Shown piece after piece: positions 35,596-45,115 of a stretch of 64,000 nucleotides of DNA (position 1 is its first letter; every line of letters begins with the position of its first letter). A model generated the notes under the pieces. The model did not search any database. It was not told where the DNA came from and saw nothing but the letters and a program-made list of their open reading frames with translations. The translations under genes were made by a program, and so were the position numbers. Source of the DNA: CADEDH01 sp965263455 (GTDB lineage: Bacteria > Actinomycetota > Acidimicrobiia > Acidimicrobiales > SZUA-35); the NCBI GenBank assembly GCA_965263455.1, contig CBDHHN010000004.1:1054001-1118000 (forward strand), in the 5' to 3' direction.

Positions 35596-36834
35596 TCAGC
35601 CGTCGCGCTGCTTGCGGAGCAACTCGACCACCTGTTCCGAGGCGTTGGCATCGTCACCCCGGTCCGCCAGGTTGCGCTGCCGATCCTCCTCGGCGGCCGC
35701 CCGGGCCGCCTCCCGGGTGCTCTTGGCCCGCTCCATGGCGGCCTCGACCCCTTCGGTGTGGATGTACTCGGCCCACTCGACCAGGGTCGGCACCATCTCG
35801 TCCTCGGGCACGACGGCCACGTTGGTGCCCTGCACGAACAGGTGGCCCCGCTTGTTGCCGGCGGCGATCCCGAGGTCGGCATCGCGGGCCTCGCCCGGTC
35901 CGTTGACCACGCAACCCATGACGGCCACCTGCAGGGGGAGCTGGCGATCGGCGAACGCCTGCTGGGCCTCCTCGGCCACCTGGTAGACGTCGATCTCGGC
36001 CCGGCCGCACGAGGGGCAGGCGATGAGGTCGACGTTCTTGCGCTCCCGAAGCCCGAGCGACTCCAACAGTGCCCGGCCCATGCGAGCCTCCTCGACCGGG
36101 TCGGCCGTGAGCGAGTAGCGGATGGTGTCGCCGATGCCTTCGGCCAACAGGGTGGCGATCCCGGCCGTCGACTTCACGATCCCGGCCGGGGGCGGCCCGG
36201 CCTCGGTCACCCCGAGATGGAGGGGGTGGTCGGTGGCCTCCGACAACTGGCGATAGGCCTCGATCATCAGAGGCACGTTCGATGCCTTGACCGAGATCTT
36301 GATCAGATCGAAGTCGACCTCGTCGAAGTAGGCGATCTCCTGGAGGGCCGACTCGACCATGGCCTCGGGTGTGACCCGGCCCCCGTACTTCTCGTACATG
36401 GCCGGGTCGAGGCTGCCGCCGTTGACCCCGATGCGGATGGGCACGCCCCGATCCTTGGCCTCGGTCGCCACCGCCTTGATGTGCTCGGGCTTGCGGATGT
36501 TGCCCGGGTTGAGCCGGAGGCAATCGACCCCGGCCTCCAGCGCCTCCAGGGCCCGGCGGTACTGATGATGGATGTCGGCCACGATCGGCACCGGGCTGCG
36601 AGGCACGATGCGGGCCAGCCCTTCGGCCGCCTCCGGCTCGTTGCAGGTGCAGCGCACGATGTCGGCCCCGGCGGCGGCCAAAGCGTAGATCTGCTGCAGC
36701 GTGCCGTCGACGTCGGCCGTCTTGGTGATCGTCATCGACTGCACGGTGATGGGGGCACCCCCACCGACGGGAACATCGCCGACCGTGATCTGCCGGGTCG
36801 GCTTACGGGGGAAGGAGACGGATCCGGCGTCCAT
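35596..36834 (-). CDS. ispG: 4-hydroxy-3-methylbut-2-enyl diphosphate synthase
   Basis: IspG converts MEcPP to HMBPP in the MEP isoprenoid pathway using a [4Fe-4S] cluster. The 412-residue product from the ATG at 36834 shows the barrel start ITVGDVPVGGGAPITVQSMT, DIHHQYRRAL, IGVNGGSLD, and the cluster Cys residues in LIACPSCGRAEID and VMGCVVNGPGEA. A C-terminal tail of about 50 charged residues extends past the core. The start is supported by TAGCGT 8 bases upstream plus a GGGGAG site. It lies downstream of rseP and dxr on the same strand. Confidence 0.97.
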   Translation of the reverse strand: MDAGSVSFPRKPTRQITVGDVPVGGGAPITVQSMTITKTADVDGTLQQIYALAAAGADIVRCTCNEPEAAEGLARIVPRSPVPIVADIHHQYRRALEALEAGVDCLRLNPGNIRKPEHIKAVATEAKDRGVPIRIGVNGGSLDPAMYEKYGGRVTPEAMVESALQEIAYFDEVDFDLIKISVKASNVPLMIEAYRQLSEATDHPLHLGVTEAGPPPAGIVKSTAGIATLLAEGIGDTIRYSLTADPVEEARMGRALLESLGLRERKNVDLIACPSCGRAEIDVYQVAEEAQQAFADRQLPLQVAVMGCVVNGPGEARDADLGIAAGNKRGHLFVQGTNVAVVPEDEMVPTLVEWAEYIHTEGVEAAMERAKSTREAARAAAEEDRQRNLADRGDDANASEQVVELLRKQRDG

Positions 36835-36842
36835 GACTCCCC

Positions 36843-36848
36843 ACGCTA
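36843..36848 (-). promoter_or_regulatory. -10-like box for ispG (TAGCGT)
   Basis: TAGCGT on the minus strand ends 8 bases before the ATG at 36834; a GGGGAG sequence lies within the gap, so the transcript may be very short-leadered instead of leaderless. Confidence 0.45.
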
Positions 36849-36911
36849 GGCCCGCCGACACCGGTTCGGCCGATCAGGGGAGATCGGCCTCCGAGCGGCC
36901 CGGTACCGGGA

Positions 36912-38270
36912 TCAGCCGATGGGGCGGACGATGTCGAGCCAGACGGTGGTCAACATCAGGAACCCGATGAAGAACACCACGGCGTAGGTGATGGGCAACA
37001 GTCGAGCCACATCCATCTGGTAGCGGCGACCGGGGCGGGACCGGATCCGCTCGTAGGTGGCGATGGCGGCGTGGCCCCCGTCAAGGGGGAGCAGCGGCAC
37101 CAGGTTGAACACGCCGACGAAGATGTTGATGTAGGCCAGCATGGTCAGCGGGACGACCCAGTCGAACCCGGGATCGCCGGCAAGCCGCACCGCACCCACC
37201 ATCGAGATCGGCCGATTGGCCGCCTCATCGGAGTTGATGTCGACCGAGGCCGACCCTTCACCCACCAGGCCGACCAGGTTCAACAGCGTGGCCGGCGACA
37301 GGAAGCGGGGGATCACCTCGATCGAGGTCCACATGGCGGTGCCGAACGTCTCGATCCCGACCAGCGGGCTGCGCCGGGTGCGCTCGTACTCGGGGGCGAC
37401 GCCGAGGAACCCGACGACCTCGCCCTCGGTGTTCACCCGTTCACTCAGCTGTGTCGACACCGTCCGCACGGTCCCGTCGGCCGCCATAACCTCGAGGTCC
37501 ACCGACTCGCCCGGCCGGGCACCGACGTACTCCTGGAGGTCGCGGAAGTTCTCGGTCGAGATGCCGTCGACGGCGGCGATGGTCTCGCCCGCCTGGAGCC
37601 CGGCGGTGACGGCGGGCGGGGGCGCCTCCCCGGCGACCGGCGTCGACACCTGCCGGATGGACCACTGGTTGGCGTCGGGGATACCGATCACCGACGCGAG
37701 CGTGATGAACAGCACCAGGGCCTGGATGAAGTGCATCATCGACCCGGCCGTGATGACCAGCATCCGCTGCGGATAGCTCTTGTTCTTGTACGCCCGGGGC
37801 TCGTCCTCGGGGTCGCACGGGTCGAGGTTGTTCATGCCCACGATGCGCACGAAGGCGCCCAGCGGGAGGAGTCGGATCCCGTACTCGGTCTCGCCCCGCC
37901 GGAACGACCACAGCCGGGGCCCCATGAACAGGAAGAACTGGGTCGCCTTCATCCCGGTCCAACGGGCGGTCATGAAGTGGCCCAACTCGTGGAGGAGGAT
38001 CATGATCATCAGACCGATCACCACCAGGAAGTAGCGGGGCCCGGCGCCGAACCACAGCAGGGCGAACAGCCCGGCCAGCACGAGCAGTCCCAACGGGTTC
38101 GACTGCTCGTCGCCCGGGGCCGCTTCCTTCGGCTCTGCCATCACCCAGGGTGGGCTCTCCTTGCCCTCGGCCGGGCCGGCGGTGGCCGAGGGGGTGGCCG
38201 ACCCGCCGGTCGGGGCCGACATCGACGGGCTGCCGTCGTGCTGCTCGTCGCCGTGGTGCTCGCCGTTCAT
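36912..38270 (-). CDS. Site-2 intramembrane metalloprotease (RseP/Rip1-like)
   Basis: This 452-residue protein is an S2P zinc protease of the RseP/Rip1 type, cleaving regulatory membrane proteins such as anti-sigma factors. The zinc motif MILLHELGHFMTARW (HExxH, about residues 90-104) lies in the first core helix; a PDZ domain (about 215-300; AGLQAGETIAAVDGISTENF) follows; the third ligand region is LVPLLPLDGGHAAIA. The N-terminus adds about 60 residues of low complexity. The ATG at 38270 overlaps the dxr stop (ATGA). The dxr-rseP-ispG order is common in Actinobacteria. Confidence 0.94.
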   Translation of the reverse strand: MNGEHHGDEQHDGSPSMSAPTGGSATPSATAGPAEGKESPPWVMAEPKEAAPGDEQSNPLGLLVLAGLFALLWFGAGPRYFLVVIGLMIMILLHELGHFMTARWTGMKATQFFLFMGPRLWSFRRGETEYGIRLLPLGAFVRIVGMNNLDPCDPEDEPRAYKNKSYPQRMLVITAGSMMHFIQALVLFITLASVIGIPDANQWSIRQVSTPVAGEAPPPAVTAGLQAGETIAAVDGISTENFRDLQEYVGARPGESVDLEVMAADGTVRTVSTQLSERVNTEGEVVGFLGVAPEYERTRRSPLVGIETFGTAMWTSIEVIPRFLSPATLLNLVGLVGEGSASVDINSDEAANRPISMVGAVRLAGDPGFDWVVPLTMLAYINIFVGVFNLVPLLPLDGGHAAIATYERIRSRPGRRYQMDVARLLPITYAVVFFIGFLMLTTVWLDIVRPIG

Positions 38271-39463
38271 CAACGTCCTTCCTGTGCCCGGGCCCGGATC
38301 ACGGCCTCCGCCTGTCGGCGGGCCTGGGCGTCGGCATCTAGAACCTCTTCCAGTGTGGACCCTGTTCCCGGCTCGTGTCCGGTCAGGACGGACTCGATCA
38401 CGGCGGGGATGTCGATCCAAGGGACGGTCCCCCCGAGAAACCCTTCGACCGCCACCTCGTTGGCCGCGCTGAGGACGGCCGGTGCCGTGCCCCCGGCCCG
38501 ACCGGCTGCGTAGGCCAGGTCGAGACAGGGAAAGGCGTCCCGGTCGGGTGCCTCGAAGTCGAGACGCGACAGTTCGGTCCAGTCGATCCGCCCATGGGCC
38601 ACGGGGAAGCGGTCGGGGTGGGCCAAGGCGTATCCGATCGGCAGCTTCATGGTGGGATGTGAGAGCTGGGCGATGGTCGAGCCGTCGGAGTAGGTGACCA
38701 TCGAGTGGATGATCGACTGGGGGTGGACCACGACCTCGATGTCGTCGAACCCGAGGTCGTGCCCGTCGGGACCGGCGGGGCGGCCGAACAGCTCATTGGC
38801 CTCGATGACCTCCAGACCCTTGTTCATGAGCGTGGAGGAGTCGACCGTGATCTTGGGCCCCATCGACCAGGTGGGGTGGGCGAGGGCGTCCTCAACCGTG
38901 ACCGAGGCCAACTCGGCCCTGGTGCGACCTCGGAACGGGCCGCCGGAGGCGGTGAGCTGGAGCCGATCCACCCGCCGACGGTCGTCGTTGGCCCGCAGGC
39001 ACTGGTGGATGGCGGCGTGTTCGGAGTCGACGGGGACCAGTTCGGCCCCCGGGGTGTGGCGCACGGCCTGGACCACGGGCCCGGCCGCGATCAGCGACTC
39101 CTTGTTGGCCAGGGCCAGGCGCTTGCCGGCCCGGAGACAGGCCAGGGTGACCGGGAGGCCGGCGAAGCCCACCACCCCGTTGACACAGACATCGGCCACC
39201 TCGGAGATCTCGGCCAGGGCCGAGGGGCCGGTCAGGAGTTTGGTGCCCGGAGGCAGGGCGTCGGCCACGTCGGCCGCCACCGACTCGTCCCCCAGAGCCA
39301 CGTAGTCGGGGCGCACCGCCCGGGCCTGGGCGACGAGGGCGTCGGCACTGCGCCCGGCGGCCAGGGCCACGACCCGGTAGCGGTCGGGGTCGTCGGCCAC
39401 CAGGTCGAGGGTCTGGGTGCCTATGGAGCCGGTCGATCCGATGACGCCGACGGTGGTGGTCAT
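38270..39463 (-). CDS. dxr: 1-deoxy-D-xylulose-5-phosphate reductoisomerase
   Basis: Dxr makes MEP from DXP with NADPH and a divalent metal, the second step of the MEP pathway. The 397-residue length is usual. The NADPH motif is VGVIGSTGSIGTQTLDLV; the active site has PVDSEHAAIHQ (metal Asp and Glu), LTASGGPFRG and GPKITVDSSTLMNKGLEVIEA. The C-terminal domain ends in RARAQEGR. It is coupled to the downstream rseP and separated by 55 bases from upstream cdsA. Confidence 0.97.
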   Translation of the reverse strand: MTTTVGVIGSTGSIGTQTLDLVADDPDRYRVVALAAGRSADALVAQARAVRPDYVALGDESVAADVADALPPGTKLLTGPSALAEISEVADVCVNGVVGFAGLPVTLACLRAGKRLALANKESLIAAGPVVQAVRHTPGAELVPVDSEHAAIHQCLRANDDRRRVDRLQLTASGGPFRGRTRAELASVTVEDALAHPTWSMGPKITVDSSTLMNKGLEVIEANELFGRPAGPDGHDLGFDDIEVVVHPQSIIHSMVTYSDGSTIAQLSHPTMKLPIGYALAHPDRFPVAHGRIDWTELSRLDFEAPDRDAFPCLDLAYAAGRAGGTAPAVLSAANEVAVEGFLGGTVPWIDIPAVIESVLTGHEPGTGSTLEEVLDADAQARRQAEAVIRARAQEGR

Positions 39464-39518
39464 GGGTGCGGGACTCCGGATCGAGTGGCGGTGGATGGGG
39501 TGGGGTGCGGGGTCGTCC

Positions 39519-41579
39519 TCAGGTCACGAACAGCTGCTGGACGACGGCGACGTAGTAGGCCCCGGGAAGGGCGAACAGCAGGCCGTCCACCCGGTCCAGG
39601 ATGCCGCCGTGACCGGGCAGGATCGTGCCCATGTCCTTGATCCCGAGATCGCGCTTGACCAGCGACTCGGCCAGGTCGCCGATGGGGGCCAGGAGCCCGA
39701 TCACCACCGCCAGGATCATGACGGTCAGGAACGAGTCGTCGAAGACCTCGATCACGCCGGTGACCCCGATGACGAGGCCGGCGAAGATCGCCCCGAAGAA
39801 CCCGGTGAGCGTCCCCTCCCACGTCTTGTTGGGGCTGGCCTCGTGGAAGGGCCGGGCGCCGTAGGCCCGTCCTCCCAGGTAGGCCAGGGTGTCGGAGGTG
39901 GCGGTGATCAGGATGGTGGCCAGCAGCAGCTGGACCCCGATCTCCTCCCGCAGGATCAGGGCGGCGAAGCCGGCAAGGCCCCCGATCCACAGGATCCCGG
40001 TCATGGTCAGGCCGAGGTTGAGCACCGGGCGTTCGGTATCGGCCCCTGTCAGGTACCAGAGCATCCCGAACACGACGGCCAGGCCCACGACCAGTGGATA
40101 GGCGGCCTCGCCCCGGACGTAGGTCGATGCGGGCAGGGCGACGGCGCCGACCAGACCCAGGAGGGTGGCCGGCCGCAGCCCGGCGCTGCGCATGGCGTTG
40201 AACAGCTCCATCACGGCAACCAGGGCCAGAAGGCCGATGAGGACCATGGTCGCCTCGGCCCCGATACCCAGCGCGGTGAAGACCAGGGCGGCCATGGCCA
40301 CACCGACCAGGACCCGGGACAGGAAGCCGCCCGAGTCCCGGGGTTCGTCGTCGTAGAACCCGTCGTAGTCGTCGTACCCGTCGTAGTCGTCGTGGTCGTC
40401 GTCGGGACCGAGACCGGGAGTCTCGGGGCCCCGGCCCAGTTCGGAGCCCGGCTCAGGGCGGCGGTCGACCCGCAACCCGGGGTGGGAGCCGGTGGGCGCC
40501 GGGGGCGCATCGGCCCCGAGGAGGCTGCGCTCGGCCGGCGGCGCATCGGCCAGGCCGCGCCGCCGCACGGGCGGCCCGGGGTCGGGGCTCCGCTCGGGCC
40601 CGGGGGCGGGGGCCCGCGGATCGTCGGCGACGGGGGCCGGAGGAGCGGCGGTGGCACCGCCGAGACCGAGGTCGATGCCCTGGAGCCGGCGCTCGCCGCC
40701 CGACGATGCGGCCGAATCCTCGCTCTCGGGCCGGAGCGGGGGTGGGGTGGCCGGGCGGGCGGAGTCGGCCCGGCGGGCCATGGGCTCGGTCAGTCGACCC
40801 ATGTCGTCGCGGGCCCGCACCGGCGCCGGGGTACGGGCCGGGGCCTCGGGGACCGGGGCCCGCCCGGCGACCCGGCCCGGTCCCGGGGCGGGTCGCGATT
40901 CGGCCCGGCGGGCGGCCGGGGCCTCGGGGGCGCCGACCGGGGTCCGGGGTCGGGAGTCGGCCTCGGCCTCGGCCGGTTGGGTCGGACGGGTTCGCCGTGC
41001 CGCCGGGGGCGGCGGGGCCTGCTCGGTGGCGGGTGTCGCCGACGGCGGGGGCCCGGCCGGGGGCCGGTCGAACAGGGAGGGGCCACCGGCCGGCGCCGGG
41101 GTACGGGCCGGGCGGGTCCGGGTCCCGGGGGCGCGGGCAGGGGCCGGTGCCTCGGGTGGGGGTGCCAGGTCGGCGCGGCCCGAGGGTCGACCCGGCGTCA
41201 CGGCGTCGGTGTCGGCGAACACGTCGGACAGATCGGGACCACTCCACGGGCCGTCGTCGTTGCGCCAGCTGGGGCCCTCGAGTTCCTTGGTGCTGTCGGC
41301 CAACTCGGTGGCCAGGGCGGCCGGAACCTGCCCGGTGGCGGGCTCGGTCCAGTGGGCCAGGCCGGCGGCCTCGACCTCGGCCGCAGCGGCCGCTTCGGCC
41401 ACGTCGATGTTGGTGAGGTCGAGACTCTCGTCGCCCTCGTCCTCGTCCTCGCGGATGATGGGGATGCGTCCGAAGGAGCCCACCGCAGGCTCGGGCGGCG
41501 GCTCGAAGAGGTCGAAGATGCTCTGGTTGTCCTCGTCCTGCCCCTTGCCGGACCTTCCCCGCCTCTTGTTGTCAGCCAT
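39519..41579 (-). CDS. cdsA: Phosphatidate cytidylyltransferase with a long N-terminal extension
   Basis: The C-terminal 270 residues are a polytopic CdsA, which makes CDP-diacylglycerol from phosphatidate and CTP. The family signature reads KRDLGIKDMGTILPGHGGILDRVD, and GGRAYGARPFHEASPNKTWEG precedes it. Ahead of the first membrane helix (about residue 415) lies an N-terminal extension of about 412 residues that is acidic, then Pro/Ala/Arg-rich, then Asp/Tyr-rich (DDYDGYDDYDGF). Typical CdsA proteins are 270-310 residues. The start at 41579 is supported by AAAGGAAG. It lies between frr and dxr, the standard location. Confidence 0.93.
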   Translation of the reverse strand: MADNKRRGRSGKGQDEDNQSIFDLFEPPPEPAVGSFGRIPIIREDEDEGDESLDLTNIDVAEAAAAAEVEAAGLAHWTEPATGQVPAALATELADSTKELEGPSWRNDDGPWSGPDLSDVFADTDAVTPGRPSGRADLAPPPEAPAPARAPGTRTRPARTPAPAGGPSLFDRPPAGPPPSATPATEQAPPPPAARRTRPTQPAEAEADSRPRTPVGAPEAPAARRAESRPAPGPGRVAGRAPVPEAPARTPAPVRARDDMGRLTEPMARRADSARPATPPPLRPESEDSAASSGGERRLQGIDLGLGGATAAPPAPVADDPRAPAPGPERSPDPGPPVRRRGLADAPPAERSLLGADAPPAPTGSHPGLRVDRRPEPGSELGRGPETPGLGPDDDHDDYDGYDDYDGFYDDEPRDSGGFLSRVLVGVAMAALVFTALGIGAEATMVLIGLLALVAVMELFNAMRSAGLRPATLLGLVGAVALPASTYVRGEAAYPLVVGLAVVFGMLWYLTGADTERPVLNLGLTMTGILWIGGLAGFAALILREEIGVQLLLATILITATSDTLAYLGGRAYGARPFHEASPNKTWEGTLTGFFGAIFAGLVIGVTGVIEVFDDSFLTVMILAVVIGLLAPIGDLAESLVKRDLGIKDMGTILPGHGGILDRVDGLLFALPGAYYVAVVQQLFVT

Positions 41580-41654
41580 CGTGCTTCCTTTCGTGGACCG
41601 CGCTTGGCCTTGCCCTTCGGATTCCGAACGTGGGCCACGACGTGGCCCGGTCGC

Positions 41655-42221
41655 TCAGACCTCGAGCAGTTCCTCTTCCTTCGATGCCAACGCCCCGTCC
41701 ACCGTGGCTTCACTTGTCTGGGTCAATCGGTCGAGATCCTTCTCGGCCCGGGTCAGCTCATCGGCGGTGAGCTGATTGTCCTTTTCCGCCGACTCGAGCT
41801 CCTTGCGAGCGTCGCGGCGGATGTTGCGAATCGAGATCCGCCCCTCCTCGGCCATCTTCTTGACCATCCGGACCAGTTCCTTCCGCCGCTCCTCGGTGAG
41901 GGGCGGAAAGTTGAGCCGGAGGGATCGCCCGTCGTTGCTGGGCGACAGGCCGAGATCGGAGTTCCTGATGGCACGCTCCACCGCATCCAGGTTCTGCGGA
42001 TCATGAGGCGTGATGAGCAGTTGGCGCACCTCGGGGATGGAGATGGAGGCCATCTCCATGAGCCGCATCTCCACCCCGTAGGCCTCGACCCTGATCCGCT
42101 CCACCAGCTGGGGGGAGGCCCGGCCTCCGCGGATCGACGAGAACTCGGAGCGTGAGTGGGCGATGGCCTTCTCCATCCGGTCCTCGGCGTCGGAGAGCAC
42201 CAGCTCGGCAAACTCGCTCAT
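41655..42221 (-). CDS. frr: Ribosome recycling factor
   Basis: RRF splits post-termination ribosomes with EF-G. The 188-residue protein shows MEKAIAHSRSEFSSIRGGRA, VRQLLITPHDPQNLDAVERA, LRLNFPPLTEERRKELV and KDLDRLTQ. The ATG overlaps the pyrH stop (ATGA). It follows tsf and pyrH, the usual order. Confidence 0.98.
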   Translation of the reverse strand: MSEFAELVLSDAEDRMEKAIAHSRSEFSSIRGGRASPQLVERIRVEAYGVEMRLMEMASISIPEVRQLLITPHDPQNLDAVERAIRNSDLGLSPSNDGRSLRLNFPPLTEERRKELVRMVKKMAEEGRISIRNIRRDARKELESAEKDNQLTADELTRAEKDLDRLTQTSEATVDGALASKEEELLEV

Positions 42222-42952
42222 CTGACTATCGTACCAATGGGCTCACCCAGCAACAGCCTTCGCAGGTTGCCCTCGCCCATCAGGTCGAACACCACGATCG
42301 GGAGGTCGTTCTCCCTGGCGTGGGTGATGGCGGTGGAGTCCATGACCCGCAGGTTCCGGTTCAGCACGTCGAGATAGGTGAGCTCGTCGAGCTTGGTGGC
42401 CTCGGGGTTGGTCCGGGGGTCGTCGGTGTAGATGCCGTCCACCCCGCCGTGGGTGCCTTTGAGCAGGACGTCAGCGTTGATCTCGACCGCCCGCAGCGCG
42501 GCCGAGGTGTCGCTGGTGAAGAACGGGTTGCCGGTCCCGGCGGCGAAGATGACCAGGCGGTCCTTCTCCAGGTGGCGGATGGCCCGTCGACGGATGTACT
42601 CCTCGGCGATCTGGGGCATCCGGATGGCCGACTGGAGCCGGGTCTGGACTCCCTCGCGCTCGAAGACGTCCTGGAGGGCCAGCGCGTTGATGACGGTGGC
42701 CAGCATGCCCATGTAGTCGGCCTGGGCCCGGTCGAGGCCGCCCTCGACGCCATGCATCGAGCCTCGCCAGATGTTGCCGCCGCCGACGACCACGGCGATC
42801 TCGACGCCGAGTTCCCGCTTCACCGCCAGGATGTCGTCAGCCAGGCGCTGGACGACCTTGCCGTCGATCCCGTACCCGATCTCGCCGGCGAACGCCTCGC
42901 CCGACAACTTCAGCAGGATCCTCCGCCAGCGTGGTTCCTTCGTCTCGGACAC
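42218..42952 (-). CDS. pyrH: UMP kinase
   Basis: PyrH phosphorylates UMP to UDP with ATP. The GTG at 42952 follows GGAGGC by 5 bases and gives 244 residues. Motifs are RILLKLSGEAFAGE, VVVGGGNIWRG, IFAAGTGNPFFTSDTSAALRAVE and KGTHGGVDGIYTDDP. The product is a hexameric cytoplasmic kinase. It lies downstream of tsf, with a hairpin in the gap, and overlaps frr. Confidence 0.97.
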   Translation of the reverse strand: MSETKEPRWRRILLKLSGEAFAGEIGYGIDGKVVQRLADDILAVKRELGVEIAVVVGGGNIWRGSMHGVEGGLDRAQADYMGMLATVINALALQDVFEREGVQTRLQSAIRMPQIAEEYIRRRAIRHLEKDRLVIFAAGTGNPFFTSDTSAALRAVEINADVLLKGTHGGVDGIYTDDPRTNPEATKLDELTYLDVLNRNLRVMDSTAITHARENDLPIVVFDLMGEGNLRRLLLGEPIGTIVR

Positions 42953-43011
42953 TATGCCTCCACGTCGCCTCTCGGGCCCGGCCCGAGGGCCGAGCGTAGT
43001 CGATCGAGGGA

Positions 43012-43046
43012 ACGACCCCGGGCCCACGCCGGGCCGTCGGGGTCGT
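43012..43046 (-). terminator. Hairpin between tsf and pyrH
   Basis: Nine-base arms ACGACCCCG (43012-43020) and CGGGGTCGT (43038-43046), with inner GGCCC/GGGCC pairing, lie about 48 bases after the tsf stop. No U-run follows, so it may be a U-less terminator or attenuator separating rpsB-tsf from pyrH-frr. Confidence 0.5.
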
Positions 43047-43093
43047 CTCCCGGATCGATGTGTTGGATGGTTTCGTCCGGGTGGATTCCCGGT

Positions 43094-43873
43094 TCAGCCG
43101 ATCATGGCCAGTTCGAAGCGGCTGATGGCGCCGTCCCCGACCCGGGCCTTCACGGTCTCCTTCTCGCCGAAGACGCCCTGCTCGAGCAGGACCCGCTCGC
43201 CGTACCAGGCGTTGAGCCGGCCTTCGACGATCTTGGGCCAGGCCTGTTCGGGCTTGCCCTCGGCCTTGGTGATCTCCAGCAGTGCCGCCTCTTCCCGGGC
43301 CACGTCCTCGGCCGGCACCTCGTCCCGGCTGAGGTAGGTGGGCTTGGCGAAGGCGATGTGGAGGGCGATCTCGTGCAGGGCGTCGGCGTCGAGGCCGGAG
43401 GCCTGGATCAGGACTCCGGCCCGGCCGTCACCATGCAGGTAGGCGTCGATGATCTCGCCGTCGCGGGCTTCGTAGCGGACGGCGGCGCCGACCTCGATGT
43501 TCTCCTTGACCGTGAGCTTGAGCTCCTCGAGCTCGGCCGCCTTGGTCGCCACGGCGTCGGGACCCTCGGCCAGGACCAGCTCGGCCAACTGTTGGGTCAG
43601 CTTGCGGAAGTCGTCGGACTTGGCTGCGAAGTCGGTCTCCGACTTCAGGTGGACGAGGGCGGCGCCCTGGTCGTCCTGGACCACGGCCACGAACCCCTCG
43701 GTGTTGTCCCGATCGGTCCGGCCCGCGGCCTTGGCCAGGCCCTTCTCCCGCAGGAGCTGGGTCGCGGCCTCCATATCGCCGTCGGCGTCGGTGAGGGCCC
43801 GCTTGGCGTCCATCATCCCGGCGCCGGTGGCCTTGCGCAGTTCCTGTACTTCCTTGGCCCCGAAATCTGCCAT
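43094..43873 (-). CDS. tsf: Translation elongation factor Ts
   Basis: EF-Ts exchanges nucleotide on EF-Tu. The 259-residue protein starts FGAKEVQELRKATGAGMMDAKRAL, then FVAVVQDDQGAALVHLKSETDF, IALHIAFAKPTYLSRDEVP and a C-terminal core ending ISRFELAMIG. Downstream of rpsB with a 67-base gap, as usual. Confidence 0.98.
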   Translation of the reverse strand: MADFGAKEVQELRKATGAGMMDAKRALTDADGDMEAATQLLREKGLAKAAGRTDRDNTEGFVAVVQDDQGAALVHLKSETDFAAKSDDFRKLTQQLAELVLAEGPDAVATKAAELEELKLTVKENIEVGAAVRYEARDGEIIDAYLHGDGRAGVLIQASGLDADALHEIALHIAFAKPTYLSRDEVPAEDVAREEAALLEITKAEGKPEQAWPKIVEGRLNAWYGERVLLEQGVFGEKETVKARVGDGAISRFELAMIG

Positions 43874-43940
43874 CGCTGCTCGTTCTTCCTCGATCGTGGT
43901 TGGTGGTTTGGTCGGGTAGGCGGAATCAGGTCGGCCCGAC

Positions 43941-44891
43941 TCAGCCCTCGGCGGGCGCCGGGTCGGTGGCCTCGGCAGCAGGCGCCTCGGCCGGAGCGGC
44001 GGTCTCGGCCACGGGCACCTCGGCCGGAGCAGCCGGCGCCTCGGCCGGAGCGGCGTCGGCAGCGGCCAGGCGGGCCTCCCGGGCGGCGGCCTCGGCCATG
44101 GCGGCCTCGCGGGCCTCGGCCTGAGCCTGGGCCACGGCGGCCTCCTCCTCGGGGGTGCGGGCCACCTCTCCGGTCAGCTCGGGGGCTCCACCGCTGTTGC
44201 GGGCCTGCATCAGCTTGCCCTCGGCCACCGCCTCGGCGATGACCCGGGTCATCAGCTCGGCCGAGCGGATGGCGTCGTCGTTGCCCGGGATCGGGTAGGT
44301 GATGAGATCGGGGTCGCAGTTGGTGTCGACCACGGCGACGATCGGGATGCCGAGCTTGCGGGCCTCGGTGACGGCGATGTGCTCGACGATGGTGTCGAGG
44401 ACGAACACGGCGCTGGGCAGCTTGCCCATCGTCTTGATACCGCCGATGTTGCGGTCGAGCTTCTCCAGCTCACGGGTGTAGCGGAGCGCCTCTTTCTTGG
44501 GCATCTCCTCGAACTCCCCGGCCGAGCGCATCCGCTCGTACTCGAGCAGCTTGGCCACCCGCTTCGAGATGGTCTGGAAGTTCGTGAGCATGCCGCCCAA
44601 CCACCGCTGATCGACGTAGGGCATTCCCACCGAGCGGGCATGGCGCCGGATCGGCTCCTGGGCCTGCTTCTTGGTGCCGACGAAGAGCACGGTGCCACCG
44701 TTGCCCACGGTGTCGCGGACGAAGGTGTAGGCCTGTTCGATGCGCCGGAGGGTTTCCTCCAGGTCGATGATGTACACCCCGTTGCGGTCGCCGTGGATGA
44801 ACCGCTTCATCTTGGGGTTCCAGCGGCGGGTCTGGTGTCCGAAGTGGACGCCCGCCTCCAACATCTGCTTCATGGTGACGACTGCGGTCAC
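43941..44891 (-). CDS. rpsB: 30S ribosomal protein S2 with Ala/Pro-rich C-terminal tail
   Basis: S2 is a late-assembling 30S protein. The GTG at 44891 follows GGAGG by 7 bases; the product is 316 residues. Signatures are VTMKQMLEAGVHFGHQTRRWNPKM, LFVGTKKQAQEPIRRHA and IPGNDDAIRSAELM. After about residue 235 an 80-residue Ala/Glu/Pro tail is added. Such tails are common in high-GC Actinobacteria but this one is long. A leader of about 220 bases lies upstream. Confidence 0.97.
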   Translation of the reverse strand: MTAVVTMKQMLEAGVHFGHQTRRWNPKMKRFIHGDRNGVYIIDLEETLRRIEQAYTFVRDTVGNGGTVLFVGTKKQAQEPIRRHARSVGMPYVDQRWLGGMLTNFQTISKRVAKLLEYERMRSAGEFEEMPKKEALRYTRELEKLDRNIGGIKTMGKLPSAVFVLDTIVEHIAVTEARKLGIPIVAVVDTNCDPDLITYPIPGNDDAIRSAELMTRVIAEAVAEGKLMQARNSGGAPELTGEVARTPEEEAAVAQAQAEAREAAMAEAAAREARLAAADAAPAEAPAAPAEVPVAETAAPAEAPAAEATDPAPAEG

Positions 44892-45115
44892 GGTGGTTCC
44901 TCCGGTTGGTGAAGACCGCCCAAACCGATGCAGGCCAAGGTGCTGCGTCGGACCGTGGAGTGACGGACGGTCGGGATGCTCGTTGGTTGTATGGTTGCAG
45001 GCCGTTTCCGGCCGCGGCTCCGCGCCATTGGAGGCGGAACCGCTGCTCAGCCTATCGACCTCGACCCCCGCTTTCCCCACCCGGTGGGTCTCCAACCGTC
45101 CCCCGCCGAGGCGGT

